Shown here one piece after another: positions 45,286 through 56,654 of a DNA stretch of 64,000 nt. The notes under the pieces are model-generated. The model saw nothing but the letters and a program-made list of their open reading frames with translations. It searched no databases and was not told the origin of the DNA. Positions within the stretch are counted from its first letter, which is position 1. Every line of letters starts with the position of its first letter. Both the position numbers and the translations under genes were made by a program. Where the stretch lies: positions 39,218,699 to 39,282,698 of the forward strand of contig JASWHV010000013.1 of NCBI GenBank assembly GCA_030760725.1. Reading direction: 5' to 3'. The DNA comes from Neostapfia colusana (lineage: Eukaryota; Streptophyta; Magnoliopsida; Poales; Poaceae).

Positions 45286-48200
45286 ATTGGTCCTGTCGAG
45301 CCAGGATCACGCTGAGGGGTGCTGCGTTGCACAACAACGTATAACACACGTCAAAGGTGCAAAGCGGAAGTGGAAGTTTTATTACATAAACAAGTTTATG
45401 AACATGTTTACATCAAAATAAGTTCAGTCTACACTCGCGGGCGTAGACTAAGCATCAAGTGCACGTTCAGCCCTTGAACGTGTCCTTGCTAGCACACACG
45501 CACACTAACTCTGTGGCGTGCATGACTCCCACTCGACGGGGTTCCCCTCCTGGGGTTCCGTCTCCTCTTCGGGAGTCCCTTCCTCATAGAACCCTGCAAA
45601 AGCTTCAAACACAAGCAGTGAGCACGAAGGCTCAGCAAGTCTGACCCGTCTCACCTAAACATGGAACTTCTACATGAGGGTAATGGGTTGCATGAGGTAA
45701 AAATCATTTGCAAGGACTCGCCTAATTAGTAGAACCTTACTTTCAAGTTTTAGCAGCAGGTTGTGGAGAACCTTACGCTAAGGCACATGAGAGAGCCGCA
45801 ATCAAACAAGAAACGCATTTCTCTCATGTACTTTGCCCAAAGTTGAAAAGAAATTTAATTAGCTCTAAGCTACAGCATATTATTAACAATCAATGTCCAG
45901 CTTTCAATCAGCAACATTTTAACATGTAACTAGCCTGTTCTTTCTACGTCACGGTACAATGAACAAGTGGTACTCACTGACCGCGAGGGACGGCGATTAT
46001 AATCGATTTACACCTGCAGGGTTACCCGAACAACCCGTCACGTACGCCCGTACTCGATGTTGCCTACAACAACCATCACGGACGCCGTACGCGACTACCT
46101 TTCACCCGTTAGCCAAATATTGAACCGGTCCCATCGTCCCGAGCAAGAGGTCTCTGCACGCGCATCTCCGTGCCGCCAGCCGATTTACACCTCGAGCTCT
46201 CAACCTACCCTCTGAACGACGGGCAATGCCTCAATACCCAGCTACCCGAGTTACATCAGTTTCCCGGTTCCCATATAGCCGGTAGGTCTTCGGTACTGTT
46301 CTAGCTTGTTCAACAGGCCCGCACACGGCTCGGTCCTCAATCGACACAAGCGGAGCTACAGCACACAGGCCCCAAAGTCCTGCTGCCCTTACTCTCCGCT
46401 CGGTCTCATTTTCTTGCCATGTGTATCATGTGCTATCTCTACCCGAGCAATGTGCCTCTAGCCTATTCTCGAGAGTAGTTCCAACTACTCGACTTGTACC
46501 GAATCCTACTCTATCCTAGCAATGCAGTGGCTAACGGGGTTTGCAATCCTAAACCCAACCCATGGTTCTCTTGGCTATGCCGTGGGGCTTCCAAACAACA
46601 CTCTATTATTCTGAATAAAGGAAACAAGTATGTGCTCAAAACAATAAAAATTTGTAAAAAGGTTCATGCAAACCGGAGCTTGCCTTGCTGTTCTTGGTCG
46701 TAGGCTAGCTGTTCCTCCGGAGTAACGAAGTCTAGGACTTCGGGTTCCTCCTCGACCTTAGCGACTACATGATAGAAACAATACATGTATTAATTTAATG
46801 CATTTGTATTAAGTTTGAAGTTGTGAAGTCTATAACCTTTGCTAGATAGACCTAATGACTGTGAAACTTTTACTGTGGCTTGGTTACAACCTAAACAGAG
46901 ACCTGGTCAAGTTTTAGTTGCAGCAAAGCTCATTTGAGCCCTCCACAAATAATTATGTCCTTGACCTTAATTGGAACTCTTAGGGTGTTCTATGAATTTT
47001 CATGAGATAAACTATGACTTTCTGAAAACTAGATTTTCAGAGGGTTCTAATGGAGTTGGTCTCACTTAATTTGGAAGTCTCTAACTAAAGATATGAGCTA
47101 AACAATTTCAGAGAAAATTCTGAAAATGTTTCTGAACATTTTCTATTTTCTCTGGAACAGTTTCACTAATCACACCATTAGGTGGATTAAATGAGCTTAA
47201 ATGGATCTGAAATTTTTATGGTAGTTCAAGGATATTTTGGTGAACATATCAGCAAAATTTCAGGATTTTCCTCCAAAGGATTCTCCAGTTAAAATTCCTA
47301 ACAGTTTAAACTTTGAGGAATTAATTCTGGAGAAATAAGGAATTTCATGAAGTGAAACTTGATTTTCTGGAAAGTACTCAGAGATCTGAATCCAGCAAAA
47401 TTTGGTTCACTCAATTTGGAGCTTTCTAGCCAAAGTTATAAGGATTTGAAGTTTGAAGGAAATCTGAAAATCAGGGAAAAGTTTAAACTCGCGCGTGGGC
47501 CCAGGGGACACGCGTCGCACGCCTAGGCGATGGCACATCGCGGCCCACAAGGATTTTGCGCGCCAGCACACCCGATCCTGGCCGCAGCCGGATCCCGCTT
47601 CAAAATATCGGCCGCTGACAGCTGGGGTCCACCCCCTTCTTCAACCTCGCGACACCCACGCCCCGCCGCCGAGGGATCTCGCCGGAGAGCTCGCCGCCGG
47701 CTGCTGTACAGCTCCAAACTTCTCGATTCTGGCCGCCCCTGCCTACTTTTACTCGGGGAACAGGATTCTAGGGTCAGCTGCTCATGACAATGGCCGGAGC
47801 ATGGTCGGCGACGAGCCGCCACCTCGGAACAACTTCGATCATGTCGGCTGACCCCTCTAGCACCTCAGCTACTTGGGAAATCGGTCGGGGAGCATCAGTG
47901 GACCTCAGAGAAGGTCGACATGAGCTCGAGGCAGCGCGGGGAAGGCCCAAAATAGGTCTTCACCGTGCGCCCGATGCCGCCCGTGCGTTCCGCCAGTAGT
48001 AGACCTCAAATTACGCCGGGCACAAAGGTTCCCCGGCCCAGAGTTATGAAGGCAACTTGTGCGTTACCGTGTCTAGCTCGTGTGAGAGCGGCTTGAGGCC
48101 TTCTAATCCTTTCTAGAGCACGAATTAAACAGAATCGTACCCGAAGGTCGTTCTGCACACGGAAAGGGGAAAAGTGGAAATTCGCCGCCGGTGAGCAACC

Positions 48201-49312
48201 ACTCGAGCTGTGGCTCGGGGATGAGCAGCACCGGTCACCCGCGCGTCCAAGGGTGCCTTGGCTCGGGCGTGACAACGCCCTGGTTGGGCTGTCCACGAGA
48301 GCCCGAGGTGCGGCGGTTCCAAGTCCCGAATTTGACCTTTTGGCACAGCCGATATCACTCGGTTTCAACCGAATTCTAGCCACGGGGAGGATGGAGGAAG
48401 GTCTCTAGTACCTTGCTGGGGCTCTGGAGTGGAAGGAGGGAGCTGCGATCGGCGTTCCCCGATCAAGTCCGAGCTGCGGAAGTTTTCGGCCGGCGCTGAG
48501 TTCTTGCGGGGAAGAACGGTGGTGCCTCGGCCGAGGAGGGGGCAGGCGCCTTAAGAAGGCTCTGCACCGCCTCATGCCCGCGCATGGGCAAGCAGCTGGT
48601 GGCGCGGCGGCTGGCCTTGGTGGCGATCACCGCTGCGGCTCGGCGACCCGAGTGAGAAAGTCTCAGTCGGTTTGATCTGAGCAGTGGCTGACATGTGGGT
48701 CCCACCTCCAGTTTTAACCTCTGAAATTTACTCCTAATCACTGTTGTAAACAGTGAACCTCATACTACCCTTGGCAATTCAAATTATTCACCCATGAGCC
48801 ATTTGAATTGATCAAAGTTCAAATGAGGTTTGGTTTGAATGAATTTCAACACAAGTTCAGTTTGAAATTCAAATAAAATTTGAATTTCTCCCACTTAGCT
48901 CATGTCAAGATCAACTCCAAATGGAGTGAAAATTGGTGTGTGAGCTCACAAAAATGTGCTGAGTAAGAATATGCCCCCCACTTTTAAATTCATTGGATAA
49001 AAACAGTTTGAATTTGAATATGATCTCAAACTGCCCTCTTCCTAACTATACCCAAAATGACCTCAAAAAGGTTTTGACTTTGGGTGAAACTTGGCATGGA
49101 CATCCTTAGTAAAGTGTAGGAGTTTTCATATGTCCAGCCCATCCATATCACATGTGGGAAATACCACTCTTGCAATGTGTAAGTTTGTTCTCTAATGAGC
49201 ATGTTGATAATTGTTACTTGCTCTTCATTTGTTTTCATCATTCTTCCTCAAATGAGGTGTGTAGTGTGGTGATGAACACTGCAAATGTGTGTCAAAAACT
49301 GAGGCCCTTACA
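45286..49312 (-). repeat. Element B: 3' LTR, lacking 12 terminal bases
   Basis: It matches the other B LTR (56667-60692) with only scattered differences, ending GGCCCTTACA at 49312. The first 12 bases present at 56655-56666 (TGACACGACCCC) are missing here, and 19 bases of the host LTR next to the junction are missing too, so a deletion of about 31 bp removed the left junction. It contains the palindrome CGATTATAATCG (45994-46005), CCTGCAGG (46013-46020) and the hairpin at 45619-45634. Confidence 0.92.
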
Positions 49313-49330
49313 TTCCTCCCCCCTTAAAAG
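49313..49330 (-). other. Polypurine tract of element B
   Basis: The minus strand reads CTTTTAAGGGGGGAGGAA directly before the 3' LTR start. Confidence 0.85.
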
Positions 49331-49381
49331 AATCTCGTCCCGACATTATAAGGTGAAAATGAGAGAGAGGACGGTGGAAAA

Positions 49382-52300
49382 TTACCGGATATGCGACGTG
49401 GAAAAGTCGGGGTAGTTAGTGCGAAGGAATTCTTCGCTCTCCCATGTCGCTTCGTCCATGGAGTGATTACTCCATAGAACCTTGTAGAACCACAACGTAC
49501 GGTTGCGTGTGGTTCGGGCCTTTTCATCAATAATCTGCACCGGTTCCTCCCGATAGGTGAGATCCGGTTGCAGTTCTTCAATGTCTTCCAGCTGAATGGT
49601 AGTTGATAGCTTGAGACACTTCCTCAGCTGGGAAATATGAAAGACGTCGTGCACACCGGAAAGTGCTTCTGGTAATTTCAGCCGGTATGCCACCGATCCA
49701 CATCTTTCGGTAATCTGGAATGGACCGATGAATCGGGGTGCCAACTTTCCTCTCACCCCAAATCTGTTTACGCCCTTTATTGGAGACACCCATAGATATA
49801 CGTGATCTCCAACTTCGAATTGTAATGGGCGCCTTCTCCGGTCCGCATACTGTTTCTGACGGGATTGAGCGGCTTTTAGGTTCGCTTGAATTAGTCGAAC
49901 CTTTTCTTCCGCGTTGTTGACAAGGTCAATCCCGAAGGTAACCGTTTTGCCAGACTCACACCAGTTCAATGGTGTGCGGCATTTTCTCCCGTATAGCGCC
50001 TCGTGGGGCGCCATCTTAATGCTGGCTTGGTACCCATTGTTGTACGAGAACTCGGCTAACGGCAAGTGATCATCCCAATTCTTGCCGTGGTTGATAGCGC
50101 AAGCTCGTAGCATGTCTTCTAGGATTTGATTTACCCGCTCGGTTTGCCCATCCGTCTGCGGGTGGTAGGCTGAACTACGGATCAGCTTCGTCCCCAAGGC
50201 AGCGTGTAGCTGCTCCAAAAAACGGGACACAAATAAAGTGCCCCGGTCCGATATGATGGTACGGGGTACGCCGTATAAGCATAGGATCCGTGAGATGTAC
50301 AGTTCAGCGTACTTCTTGGCGTTGTAGTTGGTGTTGACCGGGATGAAATGGGCAACTTTGGTGAGCCGATCGACGATCACCCACACCGAATCATGTTTCT
50401 GTAAGGTAGTGGGTAAACCGACGACGAAATCCATGCTCACGTCCTCCCACTTCCAGGCAGGAATGCCCAGTGGTTGCAGCAGTCCCTGTTTCCGCATGTG
50501 GTCTGCCTTCACCCTTCGACATGTATCACACTCGGACACGTATTTTGCAGTCTCTTGCTTCATCCGTGTCCACCAAAACTTTCTTCTGAGTTCTTGATAC
50601 ATTTTGTTGCTGCCGGGGTGAATAGAAAATTTTGATAAGTGAGCCTCATCAAAGATTTTCTTCCGTAACTCCGGGTTTCGGGGTACGACAATCCGGTCTT
50701 TGAACCATAGGACGCCATCTCTGTCCTTCCGGAAACATTTCAACTCCCCACTGTCTATACGTCTCCGCAAATGTGACATGTCCTTGTCATTCTTCTGGGC
50801 TGCCGCTATCTCTTCACGGATGGTGGGGATCAAAGCTAGGTTGTAGAGAGCTCCGTGTGGAATCACATGGAGTGGTGGTTCGCTCTCTTCCAACGGTGTG
50901 ATGGTCAGATTATTGACGTGTGACTTGCGGCTCAGCGCATCTGCCACAACGTTTGCCTTGCCCGGATGATAATGGATCTCTATCTCGTAATCCTTTATCA
51001 GTTCTAACCATCTTCGTTGCCTCATGTTCAGCTCCTTCTGAGTGAATATGTACTTGAGGCTTTTGTGGTCAGTATATAAATGTACGAGGTTACCGAGTAG
51101 GTAGTGCCTCCACATCTTCAGTGCAAGTACCACGGCAGCGAGCTCCAAATCGTGAGTTGGATAATTCTGCTCATGGTTCCTAAGCTGCAGTGATCCATAC
51201 GCGACCACTCTTCGGTCTTGCATCAACACACATCCGAGCCCAATGCCGGATGCATCGCAGTACACATCGAACGGTTTTGTTGTGTCTGGTTGCGCCAAAA
51301 CCGGTGCTGATGTCAGGTGCTTGACTAAAGCCTTGAATGCTGCTTCACATGCTGGACTCCAAACATATTTGGTAGCCTTCTTCAGCAGCTCTGTCATTGG
51401 CTTGGCAATCTTCGAGAAGTTCGGAATGAACCTCCGGTAATATCCCGCGAGTCCGAGGAAACTCCGTACCTCATGAACAGTTCTCGGGGATTTCCAATTC
51501 AGCACTTGCGTGATGTTGCTCGGGTCCACAGCGATACCCTACGCTGAGATGATATGCCCGAGGAAAGGCACTTGCGATATCCAAAACTCGCATTTGCTGA
51601 ACTTTGCGTATAACTTATGGTCCCGCAGCCGTTGCAAGACTATACGCAAATGTTTCTTGTGATCTTCCTCCGACTTGGAATATACCAGGATGTCGTCGAT
51701 GAAGACCACGACAAACTTGTCCAGCTCCGGCATGAACACCGAGTTCATTAAGTACATGAAGTGAGCTGGAGCATTGGTGAGGCCAAAGGACATGACCAGG
51801 TACTCATAAAGTCCGTACCTTGTCGAGAAAGCTGTCTTTGGAATGTCCTCCGACCTTATCTTAATCTGATGGTACCCGGATCTTAAATCCATCTTGGAAA
51901 AGATCTTTGCTTCGACCAACTGATCAAACAACATGTCGATCCGTGGCAACGGGTACTTGTTCTTGATGGTTACGGCATTTAATGGACGGTAGTCCACGCA
52001 AAGCCGCAACGTTTCATCCTTCTTTTTGACAAATAATGCCGAACAGCCCCATGGCGAGGAGCTCGGCCTAATAAAACCCTTCTCCAGAAGGTCCGTGAGC
52101 TGAGTCTTCAGTTCAGCCAACTCCTTGGGAGCCATCTTGTACGGCCTTCGGGATATTGGCATGGTTCCCGGTGCGAGTTCAATTTTGAACTCCACCTCTC
52201 TATCGGGTGGCATCCCCGGCAAATCGTCCGGGAATACATCAGGGAACTCTCGGACCACTGGAATGTCTTCCAATCTGACGGTTGTGGCTTGATAGACACT

Positions 52301-53938
52301 TGGAAGTTTTATTTCTGGACTGTCCAGAAATAATGAGTGAGAACCGTGCACTTCTGAGTTTAAGTGCACGACTCGAAGGACGGTGTCTAAAACAGCGCCG
52401 TGGCGGGTTAACCACGACATCCCTAGGATGACATCGACCTTCTGTCCCTCTAAGATAATGAGAGACGTGGGGTACACTCTACCCGCTAAGCATAATGGTG
52501 CTTTGGAGACCATTACGCTTGCTGAAATCTTCCCACCCGGTGAGCAAATTAAATATGGACTATCGGTGGGTAGTATTGGCAAACTGTGTTTAGCAATGAA
52601 AGCTTGGCTAATAAAATTATGCGTGGCGCCTGAATCAAACAGTACTATAGCGGGATGCTGGTGGAGTTGGGACATACCCGCAAGGATTGGCTCGCCCTCC
52701 GGCACGTCCTCAATGGCAAGCTTGTGGACAGTGCCGGGCCTAGGGTTTGCCCGCCGCGCATTAGTTGGGTTCCGGGGTTGATTCCTCCCCGGAAACTGTG
52801 GTGCCACTTCGCCGCCTTGCCTCTCTGGGCAACTGCTCGCGAAGTGTCCTGGACGACCACACTTGTAACATGTGGCCGCTGCTGGTGGAGTACTCGGTGG
52901 ACGAAAGCCCGGCATGCGTTGCGGAGGTGCAAACGCACGCGGCATCGCCCGCTGCTGCTGTTGTTGTTGCGGTGGTACTGGTAGTGCCGGCCGGAATGCC
53001 GGTGAAGAGTACGGCCGACTGCGGAACGGCATCGACCGCTGTGGTGGTTGCCAGCGTGGGCCTGATGGTGGGCGATTCACCATCCGAAACTTCTGAGAAG
53101 GACCGCCTCCTTCTCCGCTGCTCTGTGGCGCGCTTCGCTTTCGCTCTGCCGCCGCCAACTCCTTGCCGGAGTCCTCCTGAACAATCGCAGCATCAATGAT
53201 GTCGTTGAGGCTGCCGCGATTGAACATCGCCAACTTGTCCTTCAGGAGCGGGTTAAGCCCCTGGTAAAAATGGTCTCGCCGGTTCTCGTCTGTATCCGCG
53301 TGATACGACGCGTAGAGCGCGAGATCGTTGAACGCTCTGGAGTATTCCAGCGCGTTCCGGCTCCCTTGTTGCAGGTGTAGGAACTCCTGCGTCTTCCTCT
53401 TCATCAAACCGGGCGGTATATGATAGGCCCTGAAGGCCGTCCGGAACTCCGCCCAGGTCATCACTCGGTCGGTGGGCTGGGAAGCACAGAAGTTAGCCCA
53501 CCACGCGCTCGCGGATCCTTGGAGCTGCTGGACCGCGAACTGAGTCTTGCGCTGCTCGCTGATTTGGAGCAGCCCGAACTTCATCTCTATGGCGCGGAGC
53601 CAGTTGTCCGCGTCAAGTGGTTCATCCGCCCTTGAGAATACAGGGGGATGAGTCGCCAGGAAGTCAGAGTAGGAGCTCTGTTGGCGCTCCTCAAGATCTT
53701 GACATCTCTCTGGGCGAGACGTATTGGCGATGAGAGTCTGCAGCAACTCTGTGTTCTGCTGATGCGAGCCCGCCATTGCCGCGACAATGTCGGCCAATGT
53801 AACCGTTGGTAGTGGCGGTGGCGGTGTTTGCTGTTGCTGTTGCTGCTGCTGTCCCGAGGAGTCCTCGGGAGGTGGTTGGGAGGTCTCTCCCCCTTGACTG
53901 GTACCCCCAACGTCAGGGTTGGCACGAGTACGCGTCAT
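49382..53938 (-). pseudogene. Element B: gag-pol polyprotein, one stop from intact
   Basis: A single frame of 1518 codons plus stop, interrupted only by TAG at 51539-51541 (codon 800, inside RT; the homologous A codon is GAG). Domains: polyglutamine/proline leader (29-45), capsid-type gag (about 100-265), zinc knuckle C357/C360/H365/C370, protease DSG (435-437), RT with FIDD (746-749), RNase H (D895, E932, D957, D1000), integrase zinc region (H1100, H1107, C1137, C1140), D,D,E triad D1170, D1231, E1267 (spacing D60D35E), and a C-terminal chromodomain (about 1466-1510: PVQIIDEKARTTRN to EATWESEE). The order and chromodomain mark a Tekay/Del-type chromovirus. All catalytic residues seen are present. 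Confidence 0.95.
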
Positions 53939-54210
53939 TCAGAAATTCAAAACAGCAGCAATTAGCACATGTCTTACTTAAAATTCCATACGCAACAGTA
54001 GGTATTGAAGTGACACATGATTAATTTGCACAACATTCACATATATTGATAAAGCATAAACTTTATACAAGATACATTATTCTCGGATCTCCGAGAAGTT
54101 GTGCTCATGTCGTCACTACCTATACATACGCTACTGTCTACACGACATGTCACCGATTACAAAAGTTGGGTTACGCTACCCTAGCTGCCCTATTTGGCAA
54201 CCGTAACCCC

Positions 54211-55155
54211 CTACTCGGAGTAGAACTCGACCTCCTGTGGGTCGTCCTCCTCCGGTACCTCTGCTGGTGGCTCGGGGTCTACCACCTCTTCTCCCATTCC
54301 GGGTTCTCCCATGGCTGGAAGACCCAAGACTACCGGTACGCCCAATACCGGGGGCACGAGGTCCTGCAATGCATGCACCTCATCCATAGCCTGGTTGTAG
54401 TCCTCTTCCCAGCCTTGTCCTTCCTCAATAGCGTCGTCCCGCTCTTGAGCAAGGTCCTCATTCTGCTGTGTTAGGGTCTGCACCAGCTCTTGCAACGCCG
54501 CGATGTCAACACGGCTCTTCTTCTTTGCCTTCTTCAAACGACGCAACTGATTGTGTTGTTCATTCAGTCACTTGATCGTCGGAAGAAGCACATTGCGAAG
54601 TGCGCTGTGAGCACTCTCGAAATGATCTCCACGGCTTGTGCTCTCCTTGAGCTTGGTGGCGAGATGCTCCGTATGAACAGCTTGGCTGTCCATCACAGCG
54701 TTTCCCGCCCTCATTTGGAGGCTGAGGTTTGCCTCCGCGGGGTTGTACCTTGGGCAACTCGGGTCTGTTGCCTCCAGGTACCTCTCTTCCCACACATGCT
54801 GAGCTCGTCCCTCCACCGGAACGAGTGCGTATGGAGTACCCTCCATAGCCTGCACGTGTAGTTGGCAGAAACGTGACATAGTGTCACGGGCTGCCACTTG
54901 CCACATTCCTTCCGGTTGTCTTCCTCTCACCGTGACGGTGAATGGCACCCAACCGGGTGGCGTAGGTCCTGCGGGAACCTCGACATGGATCGTCCACGTC
55001 TTGTTCCCCTCTTCGCCTTCTTCCTTGGCAAAGTATTGAGGCATCTGGTTGTACCCGAAATATTGGAGCATTTGCCACAATGCTTCTGGGTAGCCGCTAC
55101 GGTCAGAACATTGGGAAACCACCCACACGTTCTCCAACTGTTTATCTGCTGTCAT
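54211..55155 (-). pseudogene. Element B: upstream ORF with coiled coil, one stop
   Basis: 314 codons from ATG 55155 to TAG 54211-54213, upstream of gag in the same sense, with a single TGA at 54568-54570 (A has CGA there; a CG to TG change). N-terminal part (about 35-110) looks globular: KTWTIHVEVPAGPTPPGW, MWQVAARDTMSRFCQLH, GTPYALVPVEG. After residue 150 it is helical and charged, with a coiled coil (KKSRVDIAALQELVQTLTQQ and following), then a hydrophobic VPPVLGVPVVLGLP stretch and an acidic end. Its architecture recalls the upstream ORF of C (globular part, coiled coil, acidic tail) but it lacks the H3-like start. No known function. Confidence 0.8.
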
Positions 55156-55157
55156 CT
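55153..55157 (-). other. Candidate 3' splice site abutting the upstream ORF start in B
   Basis: On the minus strand a T-rich run ending ATATTTTTACAG is followed directly by the ATG at 55155. The same junction occurs in A (before 43503). Inferred from sequence shape only. Confidence 0.4.
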
Positions 55158-56637
55158 GTAAAAATATATTTGAGAAATGTCAAATATTTATTTAAGCAGT
55201 AAACTTCTGATCTATAACATAAGACATGTCATTGAACCCATAAAACTTGGAAACATAGTTCAAATTTTAAACAAATTTGACTGCTGATCTGCTGTTCCCA
55301 TGACAGCCTTGACCAGTTTCCATATCAACCTGATTTAGGCCATGTTAAAGGCAAACCAATTCTGGAGCTCAACATCAAAGTTAAAGTTAACTTCAATAGA
55401 TTTCCAGAAAGTATTTGGTTGGCCTAAGATCTGTCCTGGTTCAAAAGTTATGAGATGTCAAAGTTAACAGAATTTCTGGAATCAATTGGACAGCACGTCC
55501 CTGCCTTAGGTACTGATTTGATCCAAGAATCCCAGTTAATTCTGTTCCTAATCTGACAAAACTTTCTGTTACGAAGTTGTAACCCATCTCATAAGCTTTC
55601 CAGAACTACCTCATTTCCTATTTTTGGATTTTTAAGCAGGAAGTTATGCTTAATTTTACAGAGAGTCTACAGAGAGTCTTTATTCTGTCCTGTTTTCTGG
55701 ACAGTTTCAACTCTACTGCATTTTGCGAGTGGTTAAGGGATGAAACACCTCTGGAACTCAACAGAAAAGTTGTAAAGCTCTTCCAAAGCTTTCCAGAAAT
55801 GTATCATACGACCCCAACCTCGAAATAACTCAACCTCTAACCTCTGATTAACTCCAGCCTTGATTCAGCTGAAAACAGAGTGCTCTGTCCTTAACATCCT
55901 ATAAGTTGAAAACTTGTTAACTTTGAATATCCTGTTCAAGGGAAGGAGTTACATCAAGTTTTACTACTTTGGATCAAAACCTTCAAGTTTTTAAATGAAG
56001 TTGTTCATTTAGTTGGGTGTGACGTCGATGCGTCACCAGATTATGTCGGTACTACGTCCTCACAAAAGAAAAACCTATACCGGAATTAGCCGGCTTCGTT
56101 AGTTCAGTGGCACTACTCGTCACTCGCACACGGATGCTACACGTCTACCGTTTCGTGGTAAGGCTACCTGCAGAAACTCAAACAATCATCAGACTCGGCT
56201 GCACACTGAGCCCGGAATCCATACAGTTCGTACACCCGGCCGTCATCACTCGCCCGGATGTTCTCAAGCCAAACACGCCTTGAGTTACGTGTTCACGTTT
56301 CAGACCACGTGACGGGGTCTCCCATGTTGCACCACGCACGCCAGGGACAGACGTTGCTCGAATACCCCAAACGACATGAAGAGTCGTAGAGGATACTAAA
56401 GCGGGTCGGGTTACCTGCCACCCGTGGGGCTCCACCCTTCAGCTTGTGCGCACTGGTGGACAGCGCTTACGTGCACCCCCCAAGACATGAACGTCCCGAG
56501 AAGCACGATTTTCCGACATAACAAATAGGTTAATAAGCCACTTTCTATATACTAATAACATCCTTATACGGGCTACTAACTCGTTCCTCACTGGATTTTT
56601 GAAAAAGAAGACCTTTGTACTGTGTTAAACCTCAAGC
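55158..56637 (-). other. Element B: untranslated leader
   Basis: About 1.5 kb between the primer site and upstream ORF, without a convincing ORF, closely similar to the A leader. Confidence 0.75.
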
Positions 56638-56651
56638 GAGCTCTGATACCA
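56638..56651 (-). other. Primer binding site of element B
   Basis: The minus strand reads TGGTATCAGAGCTC, three bases from the 5' LTR edge at 56655. Confidence 0.88.
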
Positions 56652-56654
56652 CGC

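Noticed and set aside
45000..45400. Local tandem duplication of LTR ends as a satellite
   Set aside because: The two similar starts (45000 and 45286) are the LTR starts of A and B, explained by nesting and the junction deletion.
47495..48383. ORFs of 85-125 codons in the B LTR, repeated at 58834-59764
   Set aside because: They recur only because the two LTRs are nearly identical; they occur on both strands of a GC-rich stretch and lack any recognisable domain.
51539..51541. TAG in B as a programmed readthrough or gag-pol boundary
   Set aside because: It lies inside RT after the FIDD motif, far past gag, and the homologous codon in A is GAG.
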